A DNA stretch of 64,000 bases from Sulfurimonas sp. (GTDB lineage: Bacteria; Campylobacterota; Campylobacteria; Campylobacterales; Sulfurimonadaceae), in the NCBI GenBank assembly GCA_013791885.1, contig VMSZ01000007.1, positions 1 through 64,000 on the forward strand, written 5' to 3'. The notes beneath the pieces are model-generated. The model had not been told where the DNA came from, searched no databases, and saw only the letters and a list, made by a program, of their open reading frames with translations. Positions 43,741 through 51,957 of this stretch are shown piece by piece (position 1 is the stretch's first letter; every line of letters begins with the position of its first letter). The translations under genes and the position numbers were made by a program.

Positions 43741-44103
43741 TTACGCTGCGCCGACAGTTTTACGTTTACCCTTACGAGTACGCGCATTTGTCTTAGTTTT
43801 TTGACCACGACATGGAAGACCACGACGGTGACGTAGACCTCTATATGAACCTAAATCCATAAGTGCCTTGATATCCATAGCTACTTTTTTACGTAAATCA
43901 CCCTCAACCATATGGTTAGCACGGATTTCGTTTGTTATAGCAGCAACATCTTCTTCGTTTAATTCGAAAACTCTTTTGTTATAGTCAATGCCTGTAGCGT
44001 CTAAAATTAGACGAGAAGCGTGAAGACCAATCCCATAGATGTACGTTAGACCGTACTCTACTCTTTTTTTCTTAGGTAAATCGACACCAGATATACGAGC
44101 CAT
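43741..44103 (-). CDS. rpsM: 30S ribosomal protein S13
   Basis: 120 residues. S13 contacts the P-site tRNA and the large subunit through bridge B1. The start [10 protein letters not shown] and the [19 protein letters not shown] block are diagnostic. It begins 2 bases after the rpmJ stop. Confidence 0.97.
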   Translation of the reverse strand: MARISGVDLPKKKRVEYGLTYIYGIGLHASRLILDATGIDYNKRVFELNEEDVAAITNEIRANHMVEGDLRKKVAMDIKALMDLGSYRGLRHRRGLPCRGQKTKTNARTRKGKRKTVGAA

Positions 44104-44105
44104 GC

Positions 44106-44219
44106 TTATCCTTGTCTCTGTTTATGTTTTTTAACTTTGCAGATTACTCTAACAATGCCTTTTCTTTTGACAACTTTACAATCGTCACACATCTTCTTAA
44201 CTGAAGCTCTTACTTTCAT
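44106..44219 (-). CDS. rpmJ: 50S ribosomal protein L36, zinc-binding form
   Basis: 37 residues, found by translating the strand upstream of rpsM. It begins [11 protein letters not shown] and has C11-x-x-C14, C27 and H32, the zinc ligands of the C+ form. In most bacteria rpmJ directly follows infA; here infA is 12.4 kb away, and rpmJ is instead the first gene of the alpha operon behind a separate promoter. A GAAAG site lies before the ATG. Confidence 0.95.
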   Translation of the reverse strand: MKVRASVKKMCDDCKVVKRKGIVRVICKVKKHKQRQG

Positions 44220-44389
44220 TGAAAGTTCCTTCTATTTTAATCTAATAAAATCCGAACAAGTCCGGCTTTTATTCAGTTACTAAAGCTTCACCATATAGGT
44301 GAGAAATAATTAACTTCTTAAAGCTAGCCTATTTGGTTGTACTTTTACTTTGCTGCATTGAGGCGAACAAGCGGTTTGCCAATACTTTT
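44220..44389 (-). promoter_or_regulatory. Long structured leader of the rpmJ-alpha operon
   Basis: About 170 bases of predicted untranslated leader before rpmJ. It holds GGCAAAC/GTTCGCC with a 5-base loop and one mismatch (44362-44380), TCACC/GGTGA with loop (44288-44302) and CCGGA/TCCGG-type hairpin at 44252-44265 followed by ATTTTATT, which looks like a weak attenuator. No reading frame is convincing. Autoregulation by S4 or another operon protein is possible but not shown. The remaining 44425-44539 bases hold no gene that I can see. Confidence 0.45.
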
Positions 44390-44395
44390 GTCTTT

Positions 44396-44424
44396 ATAAT
44401 ATATATAAAGATAGAAATACTCAA
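44396..44424 (-). promoter_or_regulatory. Sigma-70 promoter of the rpmJ-alpha operon
   Basis: TTGAGT (44424-44419) and TATTAT (44401-44396) on the minus strand are 17 bases apart, five of six matches at each hexamer. The predicted transcript start near 44389 gives a leader of about 170 bases. It would make the alpha operon independent of the distant spc genes. Confidence 0.65.
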
Positions 44425-44539
44425 CTATTATGTTAAAACAGCAAAGCGGACTGGGATTATACATAAATAAATGTAAAAGATTTATTAAGTTTAAATATTT
44501 CACTCTGCTTTCTTCAACTTAAAGTATTAAATATTCTCA

Positions 44540-44884
44540 TTAATCCCATACAACACTCACTCCATACTCCGGATTTAAAGTTATAAATTTATTATAATAA
44601 ATTTTTTTGCCATACTTTTTACTCAAAAGTTCGACTTCCAAACTTTCATCTTCAAGCAGAGTTCTTACTTCTTTGTAGGAGAGCCATTTCCCATATTTCG
44701 CTAATGAGTTTTGCCATATTCTAAAATCGCATGTTGCGTTTTGGCTAAGTTCATACATCTCGCCGTCTTCTGTAACCCATGAAGCGTTTGAGCAAACATA
44801 CAGCTTCACTTTTTTTCCTCGTACTTCTTTTTCTTGAATTTCAATCTGGCCATCATCACAATACGGACATTTTCCCAAAATCAT
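44540..44884 (-). CDS. Zinc-ribbon protein similar to topoisomerase C-terminal fingers
   Basis: 114 residues. The N-terminus has G-K-C-P-Y-C (Cys 6, Cys 9), then K-L-Y-V-C-S-N (Cys 31) and a later A-T-C-D-F (Cys 52), as in the zinc ribbons at the C-terminus of type IA topoisomerases and related proteins. After the ribbon there is a helix and strands (K-E-V-R-T-L-L-E) reminiscent of C-terminal topoisomerase-associated domains. It is a stand-alone gene; nucleic-acid binding is inferred. Confidence 0.6.
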   Translation of the reverse strand: MILGKCPYCDDGQIEIQEKEVRGKKVKLYVCSNASWVTEDGEMYELSQNATCDFRIWQNSLAKYGKWLSYKEVRTLLEDESLEVELLSKKYGKKIYYNKFITLNPEYGVSVVWD

Positions 44885-45070
44885 CTTTACTCTCTTTTTT
44901 TATAGTACGTAAATATATTCTATCTGTTGCAAGTGCACTGTTTTTATTTCAAAATGCAATATAAATAGAATTTAACTTAAATAAATATTATGTTTTTTTA
45001 TTAATTTTATAGATAATTTATATTTTATTAATAATATTCGACTTATACTTTCCTGGTATGGAGGTGTTCT

Positions 45071-46321
45071 ATGAACACAGATAATAAAAAACTTTTAGTC
45101 AAAACATTTATTCTTATGATAAGTGTATATGTGATTGTGTTAGGCATAGCATATGCCTTATTTAAAGGCTATGCCATTGAAGAGAATGAATCAAAACTTC
45201 AAGACTTGGTGATGCACAACAAAGCACTTCACACCTATGTTGAAGAGCAACTCAAACCCGTTATTTATAAGCTTAAAGAAGAGGGTAAAATAGAAAAAGA
45301 TTATTTTGACCCAAAAATTCTCTCTTTTACCTACATGTCACGCAAGATTATGGATGAATACAACAAGCAAAGAACGTCCAATAACATTGAAACAATTGCT
45401 TATAAATTTGCTTCGCAAAACCCTCGAAATCCAATTAATAAAGCAAATGAAAATGAAGAAAAAATATTAAAAATATTCAATGCTAAAGAGATTAATAAAT
45501 ATCATGAGCATTTAAAAGAACAGGGGAAAGAATATATTTTTTATGCCATGCCTGTTACAACGAATGTAGAATCCTGTATGCGATGTCACAGTGATCCAAA
45601 ATATGCCCCAAAATCCTTGCTTGAGCTTTACGGTGATAAAGCAGGCTTTTATGAAAAAGTTGGAGACATCCGCGCCTTTATGTCTGTTACTATGCCTCTT
45701 GAGGTTGAGCTTAAAAAAACGGTCCGAATGATTACACTCTTTGCGTTTACTCTGTTTGCCTTGTTATTGGCAGTATTTTGGATTATCTTTTATTTTATCA
45801 GACAGCTTGATACCAGAGATAAAAAGCTTCTAGAACAGGCGAACAAAGATGCACTTACGAAAATATACAACAGACATGTTTTTAATCAAGACATAGAGAA
45901 GCTGAATCCTCAAAGAAAAAATATCGGTCAATTTCTTATTATGCTGGATATTGACCATTTTAAAGATGTCAACGACACTCATGGACACCCTACCGGCGAT
46001 ACTGTTTTAATACGACTCAGTGAGATTATCTCAAAAAATATCCGTGATCACGATAAGTTTTACAGAATAGGCGGTGAAGAATTTGCCATCATTTCTCTGC
46101 ACTCAACGCTCAATGACGCCCTTGAATTTGCTGAACGCCTTAGAGAAGAGATTAAAGCAAGCTCTTTTGAAAAAGTTGGCTCACTGACTGTGAGTATCGG
46201 CATTTCACAACTTCGCGTAGGTGATACAGGTAGTAAACTTTTTGACAGAGCGGACAAAGCACTTTACAATGCAAAAAAGAACGGCCGAGACCAAGTACAA
46301 GCTTACATGGACCTTGAGTAA
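45071..46321 (+). CDS. Heme-binding (DUF3365) membrane diguanylate cyclase
   Basis: 416 residues. Layout: membrane helix (about 10-32), periplasmic DUF3365/Tll0287-like domain with the c-heme motif C169-M-R-C172-H173, a second membrane helix (about 220-244), and a cytoplasmic GGDEF domain with R-I-G-G-E-E-F (active site 334-338). An inhibitory site R325-x-x-D328 lies exactly five residues before G-G-E-E-F. It should make cyclic di-GMP in response to redox state or a gas ligand at the heme. The ribosome binding site GGAGGTG is very strong. It heads a plus-strand run with the SPL-like and NnrS genes. Confidence 0.88.
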   Translation: MNTDNKKLLVKTFILMISVYVIVLGIAYALFKGYAIEENESKLQDLVMHNKALHTYVEEQLKPVIYKLKEEGKIEKDYFDPKILSFTYMSRKIMDEYNKQRTSNNIETIAYKFASQNPRNPINKANENEEKILKIFNAKEINKYHEHLKEQGKEYIFYAMPVTTNVESCMRCHSDPKYAPKSLLELYGDKAGFYEKVGDIRAFMSVTMPLEVELKKTVRMITLFAFTLFALLLAVFWIIFYFIRQLDTRDKKLLEQANKDALTKIYNRHVFNQDIEKLNPQRKNIGQFLIMLDIDHFKDVNDTHGHPTGDTVLIRLSEIISKNIRDHDKFYRIGGEEFAIISLHSTLNDALEFAERLREEIKASSFEKVGSLTVSIGISQLRVGDTGSKLFDRADKALYNAKKNGRDQVQAYMDLE

Positions 46322-46347
46322 TTAAATATTTTGCTAAAATTTCATCC

Positions 46348-47598
46348 ATGAATGAATATACGGATAAATTTAGCAAAGCTATAGCAAATACATTTTTTAC
46401 AAAGCTGCCTTCTGGGGAACAAAAGTTTATTAAAGATAAATCTTTTCTTTTCAAGTTTACATACCAAGAGCTTAAACAGATAACTGACATGGCAAGAGAC
46501 TTGGGAATGTGGAATGAAAAAAGCATCATCGAAATCTTTCCTGAACACACCCAAAGAAAAGTAGTTTTTACACGGCTCAGAGAAGCTTACGAAGCCATAA
46601 GAAACGCACCAAACTCTTACAAAAACTTTGAACTTAAAAATGTCCCTAAAGAGCAAAAATATACTTTTAAAACGCAACCTAAAGAAGGGTTTGGTTTAGG
46701 CCTCTGTCCTGTTGCCAGCGAGAAAACACGCTGCTGTAATCTTTTGACACTTGATGCGGTTGAGAGTTGCGGCTTTGATTGTTCCTACTGCTCCATTCAA
46801 TCTTTTTACAATCAAAACACCATCACCTTTGACAGCGGTTTTAAAGACAAACTTCTTGGGCTCAATCTTGACCAGAATAAAACATACCATATCGGCACAG
46901 GGCAAAGTTCTGATTCGCTCATGTGGGGAAATCGTGAAGGTATTTTGGATGCACTTTTTTTGTTTGCGAAAAACAATCCCAATGTTATTTTAGAATTTAA
47001 AACAAAATCTGACAATGTAAAATATTTCCTAGAAAATGAGGTGCCAAAAAATATTCTCTGCACCTGGTCACTCAACACTCAAACAATCATTGACAACGAA
47101 GAACATCTCACAGCCTCTTTAGAAAAACGCATAAACGCAGCGAGAAAAATTGCGGACAAAGGAGTAAAAGTAGGTTTTCACTTTCACCCTATTGTTGAAT
47201 ATGAAAATTATCTTGACGAATATCAAGGTGTTTATGAACAACTTATCTTAAAATTTCAAGCTCAAGAGGTTGCTCTTGTAAGCTTTGGAACACTGACTTT
47301 TATAAAACCGGTTATAAAACAGCTGCGTGAACGTGAGTTTAGGACAAAAATAACGCAGATACCCCATGAAGATGCAAGCGGAAAGACTTCTTATCCGCAT
47401 GAAACAAAAGTATCAATGTTCAAGTCTGCGTACGAAAGTTTCAAGCCGTGGCATCAAAATGTCTTCTTTTATCTGTGCATGGAAGAGCACTCTATGTGGA
47501 AAGAAGCTTTTGGCTACCAATATGCTACAAACAATGATTTTGAGAGAGCTATGCTTTACGCCTACTCTCAAAAAATCGGCCAAGACTATTTAATGTAA
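46348..47598 (+). CDS. Spore photoproduct lyase-like radical SAM protein
   Basis: 416 residues. The radical SAM cluster motif C141-G-F-D-C145-S-Y-C148 is present, preceded by another Cys group (C120, C129, C130), and the TIM-barrel-like region contains H-I-G-T-G-Q-S-S-D-S-L, similar to the SPL family. SPL repairs the thymine spore photoproduct in Firmicutes; this class does not form spores, so the substrate here is probably different, perhaps another DNA or RNA lesion. It starts 26 bases after the cyclase gene and 8 bases before nnrS. Confidence 0.8.
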   Translation: MNEYTDKFSKAIANTFFTKLPSGEQKFIKDKSFLFKFTYQELKQITDMARDLGMWNEKSIIEIFPEHTQRKVVFTRLREAYEAIRNAPNSYKNFELKNVPKEQKYTFKTQPKEGFGLGLCPVASEKTRCCNLLTLDAVESCGFDCSYCSIQSFYNQNTITFDSGFKDKLLGLNLDQNKTYHIGTGQSSDSLMWGNREGILDALFLFAKNNPNVILEFKTKSDNVKYFLENEVPKNILCTWSLNTQTIIDNEEHLTASLEKRINAARKIADKGVKVGFHFHPIVEYENYLDEYQGVYEQLILKFQAQEVALVSFGTLTFIKPVIKQLREREFRTKITQIPHEDASGKTSYPHETKVSMFKSAYESFKPWHQNVFFYLCMEEHSMWKEAFGYQYATNNDFERAMLYAYSQKIGQDYLM

Positions 47599-47606
47599 GG
47601 ACAACT

Positions 47607-48806
47607 ATGGGCTATTCCGCCACAAAAGAGAAAACAAATTATTTTCTCTCACAACCTCATCAACCTTTTTTTATATTGGGAATACTAAACGCAGTCCTTA
47701 TGATGTTACTCTTTGGCTTGAGCTATAAGGGTTTCATAACTCTCGAGATGTCTAATTTGCAATTTCATGTTTATTCGCTTATATTTACTTTTTTTACCAA
47801 TGTTTTCACTGGCTTTTTATTTACTACTTTCCCAAGATTTTGTCAAACGCAGGTCATTAACCAAAAATACTATCTTAATGTTTTCTATCTTTCTGCTTTT
47901 GGCTCTTTACTTTTTTTACTCGGAGCTATTTCAAACTATCTGTTGATGATTGTTGGCATGGTTTTTTTATTTCTTTCTCAAGTTTTTATCGTTGTAAAAT
48001 TACAGGAAATCTACCTCAGCGGAACCGCTCATGACAAAAAAGATGCTTTTTGGATTTTAACTGCAAACTACTTTGGTCTTTTGGGACATTTTTTATTCAT
48101 CTTCATTGCCTTTGCAGGTGTGTTAAGTTTCTCTTTGTACCTTTTTAACGTTACTATCACCCTCTCGTTTTATCTTTACCTCATATTTTTGGCTTTTAGC
48201 GTGGCACAAAGAATGATTCCTTTTTTCTCCCACTCTTTTGCACAAAAGAACGAAAATTTTGTCAAAATAATTTTTGTTCTTTTGGTGTCAAAAACGCTTA
48301 TGAGCAGCTTTGATGTCAAAAGTGTTGAGATAATAATCGATCTGCTTCTTGGTTCCTATTTACTTCTGGAATTTCGCAGATGGGAACTTCCCCTTTTTAC
48401 ATCTGCCCCTATTCTTTGGGTACTTCATTTAGCACTTTTTTGGCTGCCTGCTGCATTTTTACTCTCTGCTCTGAGCTTAATTGGCGAACTGTTTTTAGAC
48501 ATCTCTTTTTATTTCTTCAACATCCATCTCTTAGCCTTAGGGTTTTTGACAACTGTTCTGATTGGTTTTGGAACACGAGTAACACTAGGTCACTCAGGTC
48601 AACCGCCACATGCCGACAGACTTGCTGCAAATATATTTTGGTTTATTCAAATAGTCGTTGTTTTACGTGCCTTGTTTAGCTTCAACGTTGCGTTTGGATG
48701 GGGAGCAGACTTTTTGTTTGACATCTCGTTGAGTGCATGGCTAATTTTATTTTTAGTTTGGGCTGGAAGATATGGGAAAGTTTTAGTTTTTGGGAGTAAA
48801 CTCTAA
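47607..48806 (+). CDS. NnrS family membrane protein
   Basis: 399 residues with about twelve hydrophobic helices. Typical NnrS features include R-M-I-P-F-F near residue 207, H-L-L-A-L-G-F near 310 and R-V-T-L-G-H-S-G-Q-P-P near 325. NnrS is a heme- and copper-containing inner membrane protein tied to nitric oxide tolerance in denitrifiers. Placed after the heme-sensing cyclase, it suggests a nitric-oxide or redox theme, though the NO reductase genes are not in the window. Confidence 0.9.
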   Translation: MGYSATKEKTNYFLSQPHQPFFILGILNAVLMMLLFGLSYKGFITLEMSNLQFHVYSLIFTFFTNVFTGFLFTTFPRFCQTQVINQKYYLNVFYLSAFGSLLFLLGAISNYLLMIVGMVFLFLSQVFIVVKLQEIYLSGTAHDKKDAFWILTANYFGLLGHFLFIFIAFAGVLSFSLYLFNVTITLSFYLYLIFLAFSVAQRMIPFFSHSFAQKNENFVKIIFVLLVSKTLMSSFDVKSVEIIIDLLLGSYLLLEFRRWELPLFTSAPILWVLHLALFWLPAAFLLSALSLIGELFLDISFYFFNIHLLALGFLTTVLIGFGTRVTLGHSGQPPHADRLAANIFWFIQIVVVLRALFSFNVAFGWGADFLFDISLSAWLILFLVWAGRYGKVLVFGSKL

Positions 48807-48828
48807 GGCCTACTCTTAGACAAAAGTT

Positions 48829-49068
48829 TTAGTAAACGCGGTTTCTGGCAACTTTCAAGTATCCCAGATTTTTTTTGTCTACGGCCAAATCTAAGATATG
48901 CAAAAGTGCACCTTTATGTGTGTCAGCATACTCTTTAATGATGTTTGTCGGGTTTTTATGGTGAAGAGCCCCATACTCTCTTTGAATTAAAAAATCTCCA
49001 AAAAGAGTCGGGTATACGTCTATTTTGTAGTAATTCACACGTTCTTTTGTGCTTTTAAATAAAATCAT
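48829..49068 (-). CDS. Small stand-alone WGR-like domain protein
   Basis: 79 residues. Y-Y-K-I-D-V-Y-P-T-L-F-G-D-F-L-I-Q-R-E-Y-G, then a helix and L-G-Y at the end match the WGR domain, which in PARP proteins and bacterial relatives binds nucleic acid; the W of the name is replaced (R-E-Y-G). No enzymatic domain is attached. It converges with nnrS with a 22-base gap. Role unknown. Confidence 0.6.
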   Translation of the reverse strand: MILFKSTKERVNYYKIDVYPTLFGDFLIQREYGALHHKNPTNIIKEYADTHKGALLHILDLAVDKKNLGYLKVARNRVY

Positions 49069-49147
49069 ATTTGCTCACTGTTGTAGTATTGTGAAATTAC
49101 AGCAAGAAATATTCCAATAAATTTATTTTTACGTAGAAGAACTGTGA

Positions 49148-49390
49148 CTAGTGAGTGCCACAACCACCGCCACAACAGCCGTTGCTTGTAGAATCATTCA
49201 TTGCAATTACGAAAGTATCACCCACTTCTTGAACTTTAAACTGGTGCTTTCCACAAAAATCATCATTCATTGTGTCTCTCATCTCTAAAGTTTTCATAAG
49301 AGCCTCATCTTTTGTTGGCATCGCAATATTGTTTTGCAAGTCACTTCTTTTGAAACAACCGCACTCTTTTTCTACTATTATTTTAAACAT
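49148..49390 (-). CDS. Small cysteine-rich hypothetical protein
   Basis: 80 residues. It has C-G-C-F near the N-terminus (Cys 10, Cys 12), F-C-G-K-H-Q-F near residue 45, and a C-terminal C-C-G-G-G-C-G-T-H. These six Cys and the His could bind a metal ion or form disulfides; there is no signal peptide, so metal binding in the cytoplasm is more likely. The family is not known to me by name. The ATG has AAGGAGT upstream. Divergent from the MOSC gene, 123 bases away. Confidence 0.65.
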   Translation of the reverse strand: MFKIIVEKECGCFKRSDLQNNIAMPTKDEALMKTLEMRDTMNDDFCGKHQFKVQEVGDTFVIAMNDSTSNGCCGGGCGTH

Positions 49391-49513
49391 TTTAACTCCT
49401 TTTATTTTATTATTTTTCGAATATTATCGTAATGGTCTTGTAGTATACTTAGCGCTATAAAAAGAGTTATTCTTTTAAGATACGATGAAAATTCCAAGTT
49501 AAAGAGAGTATGT

Positions 49514-50047
49514 TTGAAGCGCTATGAAACAGAAGTAAAGCTCCACAATATCTTCACATCCCCCGCACATAATTACTTCACAAGAGAAAAATTTGATGTT
49601 GGCACAAATCCTACAATTATGCACACCTCGGTTCTTCTAGAAAAAAATAAAGGACTCTGTGGAGATAGGTTTGAGCATGCCACATACCCCATAACCTTTT
49701 TCTCTCTCGAAGTTGCTAAGGAAGTTTGCAACTCATTAAAATTAGAACTTGATCTGAAACTTTTTAGAAGAAATTTCATTATAAGCGGAATCAATTTAAA
49801 TGAACTCATAGGAAAAAAATTTCTCATAGGCGATGTCGAGTTTGAAGGTTTATCCCACTGTGCACCCTGCCCCTGGATGAACGCAGTCATGAAAAAAGGG
49901 GCATATACACTCATGATAGGTCGAGGAGGTTTACGGGCAAAAGTTATACAAGGCGGCATTTTGGAACTTGGTGAACAGGTGCTCATGTCAGAAAACAGAC
50001 TCACTAAAAATCCGCTTGAGGCTTTAAGTAAAGCAATAATTCCCTAA
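49514..50047 (+). CDS. MOSC domain protein
   Basis: 177 residues, TTG start (T-T-G A-A-G C-G-C) with GAGAG just upstream. MOSC domains transfer sulfur for the molybdenum cofactor; the conserved Cys here lies in H-C-A-P-C-P-W-M-N near residue 118, and G-D-R-F-E-H-A-T-Y-P-I near residue 55 gives the conserved H-R-like block. Stand-alone bacterial MOSC proteins (YiiM-like) reduce N-hydroxylated compounds; that is the likely type here, the exact role unknown. Confidence 0.75.
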   Translation: MKRYETEVKLHNIFTSPAHNYFTREKFDVGTNPTIMHTSVLLEKNKGLCGDRFEHATYPITFFSLEVAKEVCNSLKLELDLKLFRRNFIISGINLNELIGKKFLIGDVEFEGLSHCAPCPWMNAVMKKGAYTLMIGRGGLRAKVIQGGILELGEQVLMSENRLTKNPLEALSKAIIP

Positions 50048-50160
50048 AATGTAATAATTTCTAAAGAGAACTAAGGGATATTTACAAAATACTGAAACAA
50101 TAAGATATAATTTAAAACGCAGATAAATATTTATCTACAATAATCTATAAAAGGAAAAAA

Positions 50161-50694
50161 ATGAAAAAGATACTATTAGCTGGCTTACTTGTTACGGGAT
50201 TAATGGCGGTGGAGAATGAGAACTATTTTGGTATTAATGCCGGGAATGCCAAATTGTCTTACAGTACAGATACAGCAAATGCTGATACGGATGGAGCACA
50301 TTACACTGCAACAGTAGGGCATTATTATGGGAATGATGGTCGTATCTCAGCCTCTTATACCTACATAAACAGAGAAAACAGTGTTGATGCAGCGGATTTG
50401 TTTTCAATAGCTTACGACTTCATGCTTCCTTTAGCTGAAGACAAATTTTCACTTTATGCAGGACCGGTCATAGGATATACAAGCTACAAAGAATCCGCAA
50501 ATACCCTAAATCTTGACTTAAGCGGTTTTCACTATGGTGCACAAGCAGGCGCAATCTTTCGTGTTGTTGACAGTGTAGAAATAGAAGCAGGATACCGTTT
50601 CTTAATGGAAACAGGCAGTGACACAGTTGCTGACGTAGAAATTAATGCTGACGATGTTAGAATGTGGTATGTTGGAGCTAATCTTCGTTTTTAA
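50161..50694 (+). CDS. Small outer membrane beta-barrel protein
   Basis: 177 residues with signal peptide (M-K-K-I-L-L-A-G-L-L-V-T-G-L-M-A). Eight or so amphipathic strands alternate with short loops (Y-F-G-I-N-A-G-N, Y-T-A-T-V-G-H-Y-Y-G, F-S-L-Y-A-G-P-V-I-G-Y) and the C-terminus is W-Y-V-G-A-N-L-R-F, a BAM signal with terminal Phe. It resembles the barrel gene at 37215 in length and pattern. An 11-bp-stem terminator follows, then a run of nine C residues. Confidence 0.8.
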   Translation: MKKILLAGLLVTGLMAVENENYFGINAGNAKLSYSTDTANADTDGAHYTATVGHYYGNDGRISASYTYINRENSVDAADLFSIAYDFMLPLAEDKFSLYAGPVIGYTSYKESANTLNLDLSGFHYGAQAGAIFRVVDSVEIEAGYRFLMETGSDTVADVEINADDVRMWYVGANLRF

Positions 50695-50699
50695 TCGTA

Positions 50700-50730
50700 A
50701 TTCGTTTCCACATTTCACATGGAAACGAAT
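50700..50730 (+). terminator. Strong hairpin terminator after the barrel gene
   Basis: ATTCGTTTCCA and TGGAAACGAAT form a perfect 11-bp stem around a 9-base loop, starting 5 bases past the stop codon, followed by ACATTT. It should end the barrel gene transcript. Confidence 0.75.
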
Positions 50731-50736
50731 ACATTT

Positions 50737-50745
50737 CCCCCCCCC
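50737..50745. repeat. Run of nine C residues
   Basis: A homopolymer of nine C lies between the barrel-gene terminator and the promoter region of the next gene. Such tracts are rare in an AT-rich chromosome and are a source of slipped-strand length change in Campylobacter. It is intergenic here, about 118 bases before the next ATG. Confidence 0.8.
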
Positions 50746-50803
50746 GCTCAACAACTTCCAAACTTTAACACTCCCTCCAATCAATACCACACCATAAAAC
50801 AGC

Positions 50804-50809
50804 TATAAT
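50804..50809 (+). promoter_or_regulatory. Candidate -10 for the cvfB-like operon
   Basis: TATAAT lies 54 bases before the ATG of the CvfB-like gene, with no good -35. It is 59 bases downstream of the C-tract, so the tract sits about 50 to 60 bases upstream of the -10. Confidence 0.45.
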
Positions 50810-50862
50810 GTCATCAACCTTCTAAGAAAACTTAGAAATGACGGAAATACCAAGGAAACGCA

Positions 50863-51714
50863 ATGAAACAAAGCGAATATTTAGAATTAGGACTTATCAA
50901 CTGCCTTAGAGTTGACAGACATACGCCTCATGGCGTTTTTATTATGGCACAAGACGGCAAAGATGTGCTCTTGCCTCAGTCTTATGTCACAGATGCAATG
51001 GTTGAAGACTCTCTTGTGGAAGTCTTTTTATACACCGACTCCGAAGACAGACTTATAGCAACGACACTTACTCCAACAGCCATGCTTGATGAATATGCAG
51101 TTTTTGAAGTAGCAGACATTGCTCCTTTTGGTGCGTTTATGAAATGGGGACTTGCAAAAGATTTGCTCGTTCCAAATATGTTCCAGAAAACACCATTTAA
51201 ACTCGGAGAAAAGAGATTTCTCAAAGTTATTTATGATGAGAGAACACACCGCCTTGTGGGAACAGAAAAACTGGGCGAATTTTTCCATAGACGTGTTAAA
51301 GGCTTAAATCCAAACGATGAAGTAAATATACTCGTCATCTCAGAAACTCCGCTTGGCTTCAAATGTATAGTTAATGACAAATACGAAGGTCTGATTTATC
51401 ACACAGAAATCTTTGAACCGATACATCTTTGTGATGAAAAAAAAGCATATATAAAAACCATACGAAAAGATGGAAATATTGACCTTGTTTTACGAAAACC
51501 GGGAAGCAAAAAGAGCGGCGGCTCTGCCCAAAAAGTTCTTGAACTCATAAAAGAAAACAATGGTATCATGCCATACAACTACAAAAGCGATGCGGAGCTT
51601 ATTAAAGATGTTTTTGGTTTGAGTAAAAAAGATTTTAAACGCGCACTTACTTCTTTGCAGGATGACGGCAAGATAGCAGTCAAAGACAGCGGTATCTACA
51701 TAAAGAATTCATAA
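50863..51714 (+). CDS. CvfB/YitL-like S1-domain RNA-binding protein
   Basis: 283 residues. Three S1-like OB domains can be followed: about 5-65 (L-R-V-D-R-H-T-P-H-G-V-F), 70-135 (V-A-D-I-A-P-F-G-A-F-M-K-W-G-L-A-K-D-L-L-V-P) and 145-215, then a winged-helix end (about 220-283). This is the CvfB/YitL layout; in Staphylococcus CvfB affects virulence gene expression through RNA. Its last base overlaps the start of the next gene (TAATG). Confidence 0.85.
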   Translation: MKQSEYLELGLINCLRVDRHTPHGVFIMAQDGKDVLLPQSYVTDAMVEDSLVEVFLYTDSEDRLIATTLTPTAMLDEYAVFEVADIAPFGAFMKWGLAKDLLVPNMFQKTPFKLGEKRFLKVIYDERTHRLVGTEKLGEFFHRRVKGLNPNDEVNILVISETPLGFKCIVNDKYEGLIYHTEIFEPIHLCDEKKAYIKTIRKDGNIDLVLRKPGSKKSGGSAQKVLELIKENNGIMPYNYKSDAELIKDVFGLSKKDFKRALTSLQDDGKIAVKDSGIYIKNS

Positions 51715-51920
51715 TGGCAGTTAAGAAAAAAAGCGTAGAACTTATTGATCAGAAAATATCCTATACAATCGCTCCTCTTTTTTATAAAGTACTGCGTTTT
51801 TACCCTGAAACTATGACGGTAGATGTCATGGTTGAAGAAAACGGAGCAAAAAAAGGGATGCAAAAACTCCCCTTTGCACATCTTCCAAAAGAGATAAAGA
51901 AACTTATTAAACCAAATTAA
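51714..51920 (+). CDS. Small hypothetical protein coupled to cvfB-like gene
   Basis: 68 residues, soluble and basic at both ends. The pattern K-K-K-S-V-E-L-I-D-Q-K-I-S-Y and L-P-F-A-H-L-P-K-E-I-K-K-L-I-K-P-N is not one I can assign to a family. TAATG overlap with the upstream gene points to translational coupling. It is separated from trpB by 37 bases. Confidence 0.7.
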   Translation: MAVKKKSVELIDQKISYTIAPLFYKVLRFYPETMTVDVMVEENGAKKGMQKLPFAHLPKEIKKLIKPN

Positions 51921-51957
51921 CTATAATATTTCAAAATATTGAATACTAGGAGTTGAA

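Noticed and set aside
44341-44400. SRP RNA or tmRNA gene upstream of rpmJ
   Set aside because: The GC-richer stretch lacks the SRP GGAAGCA loop and the tmRNA tRNA-like ends; it is better explained as part of the alpha-operon leader.
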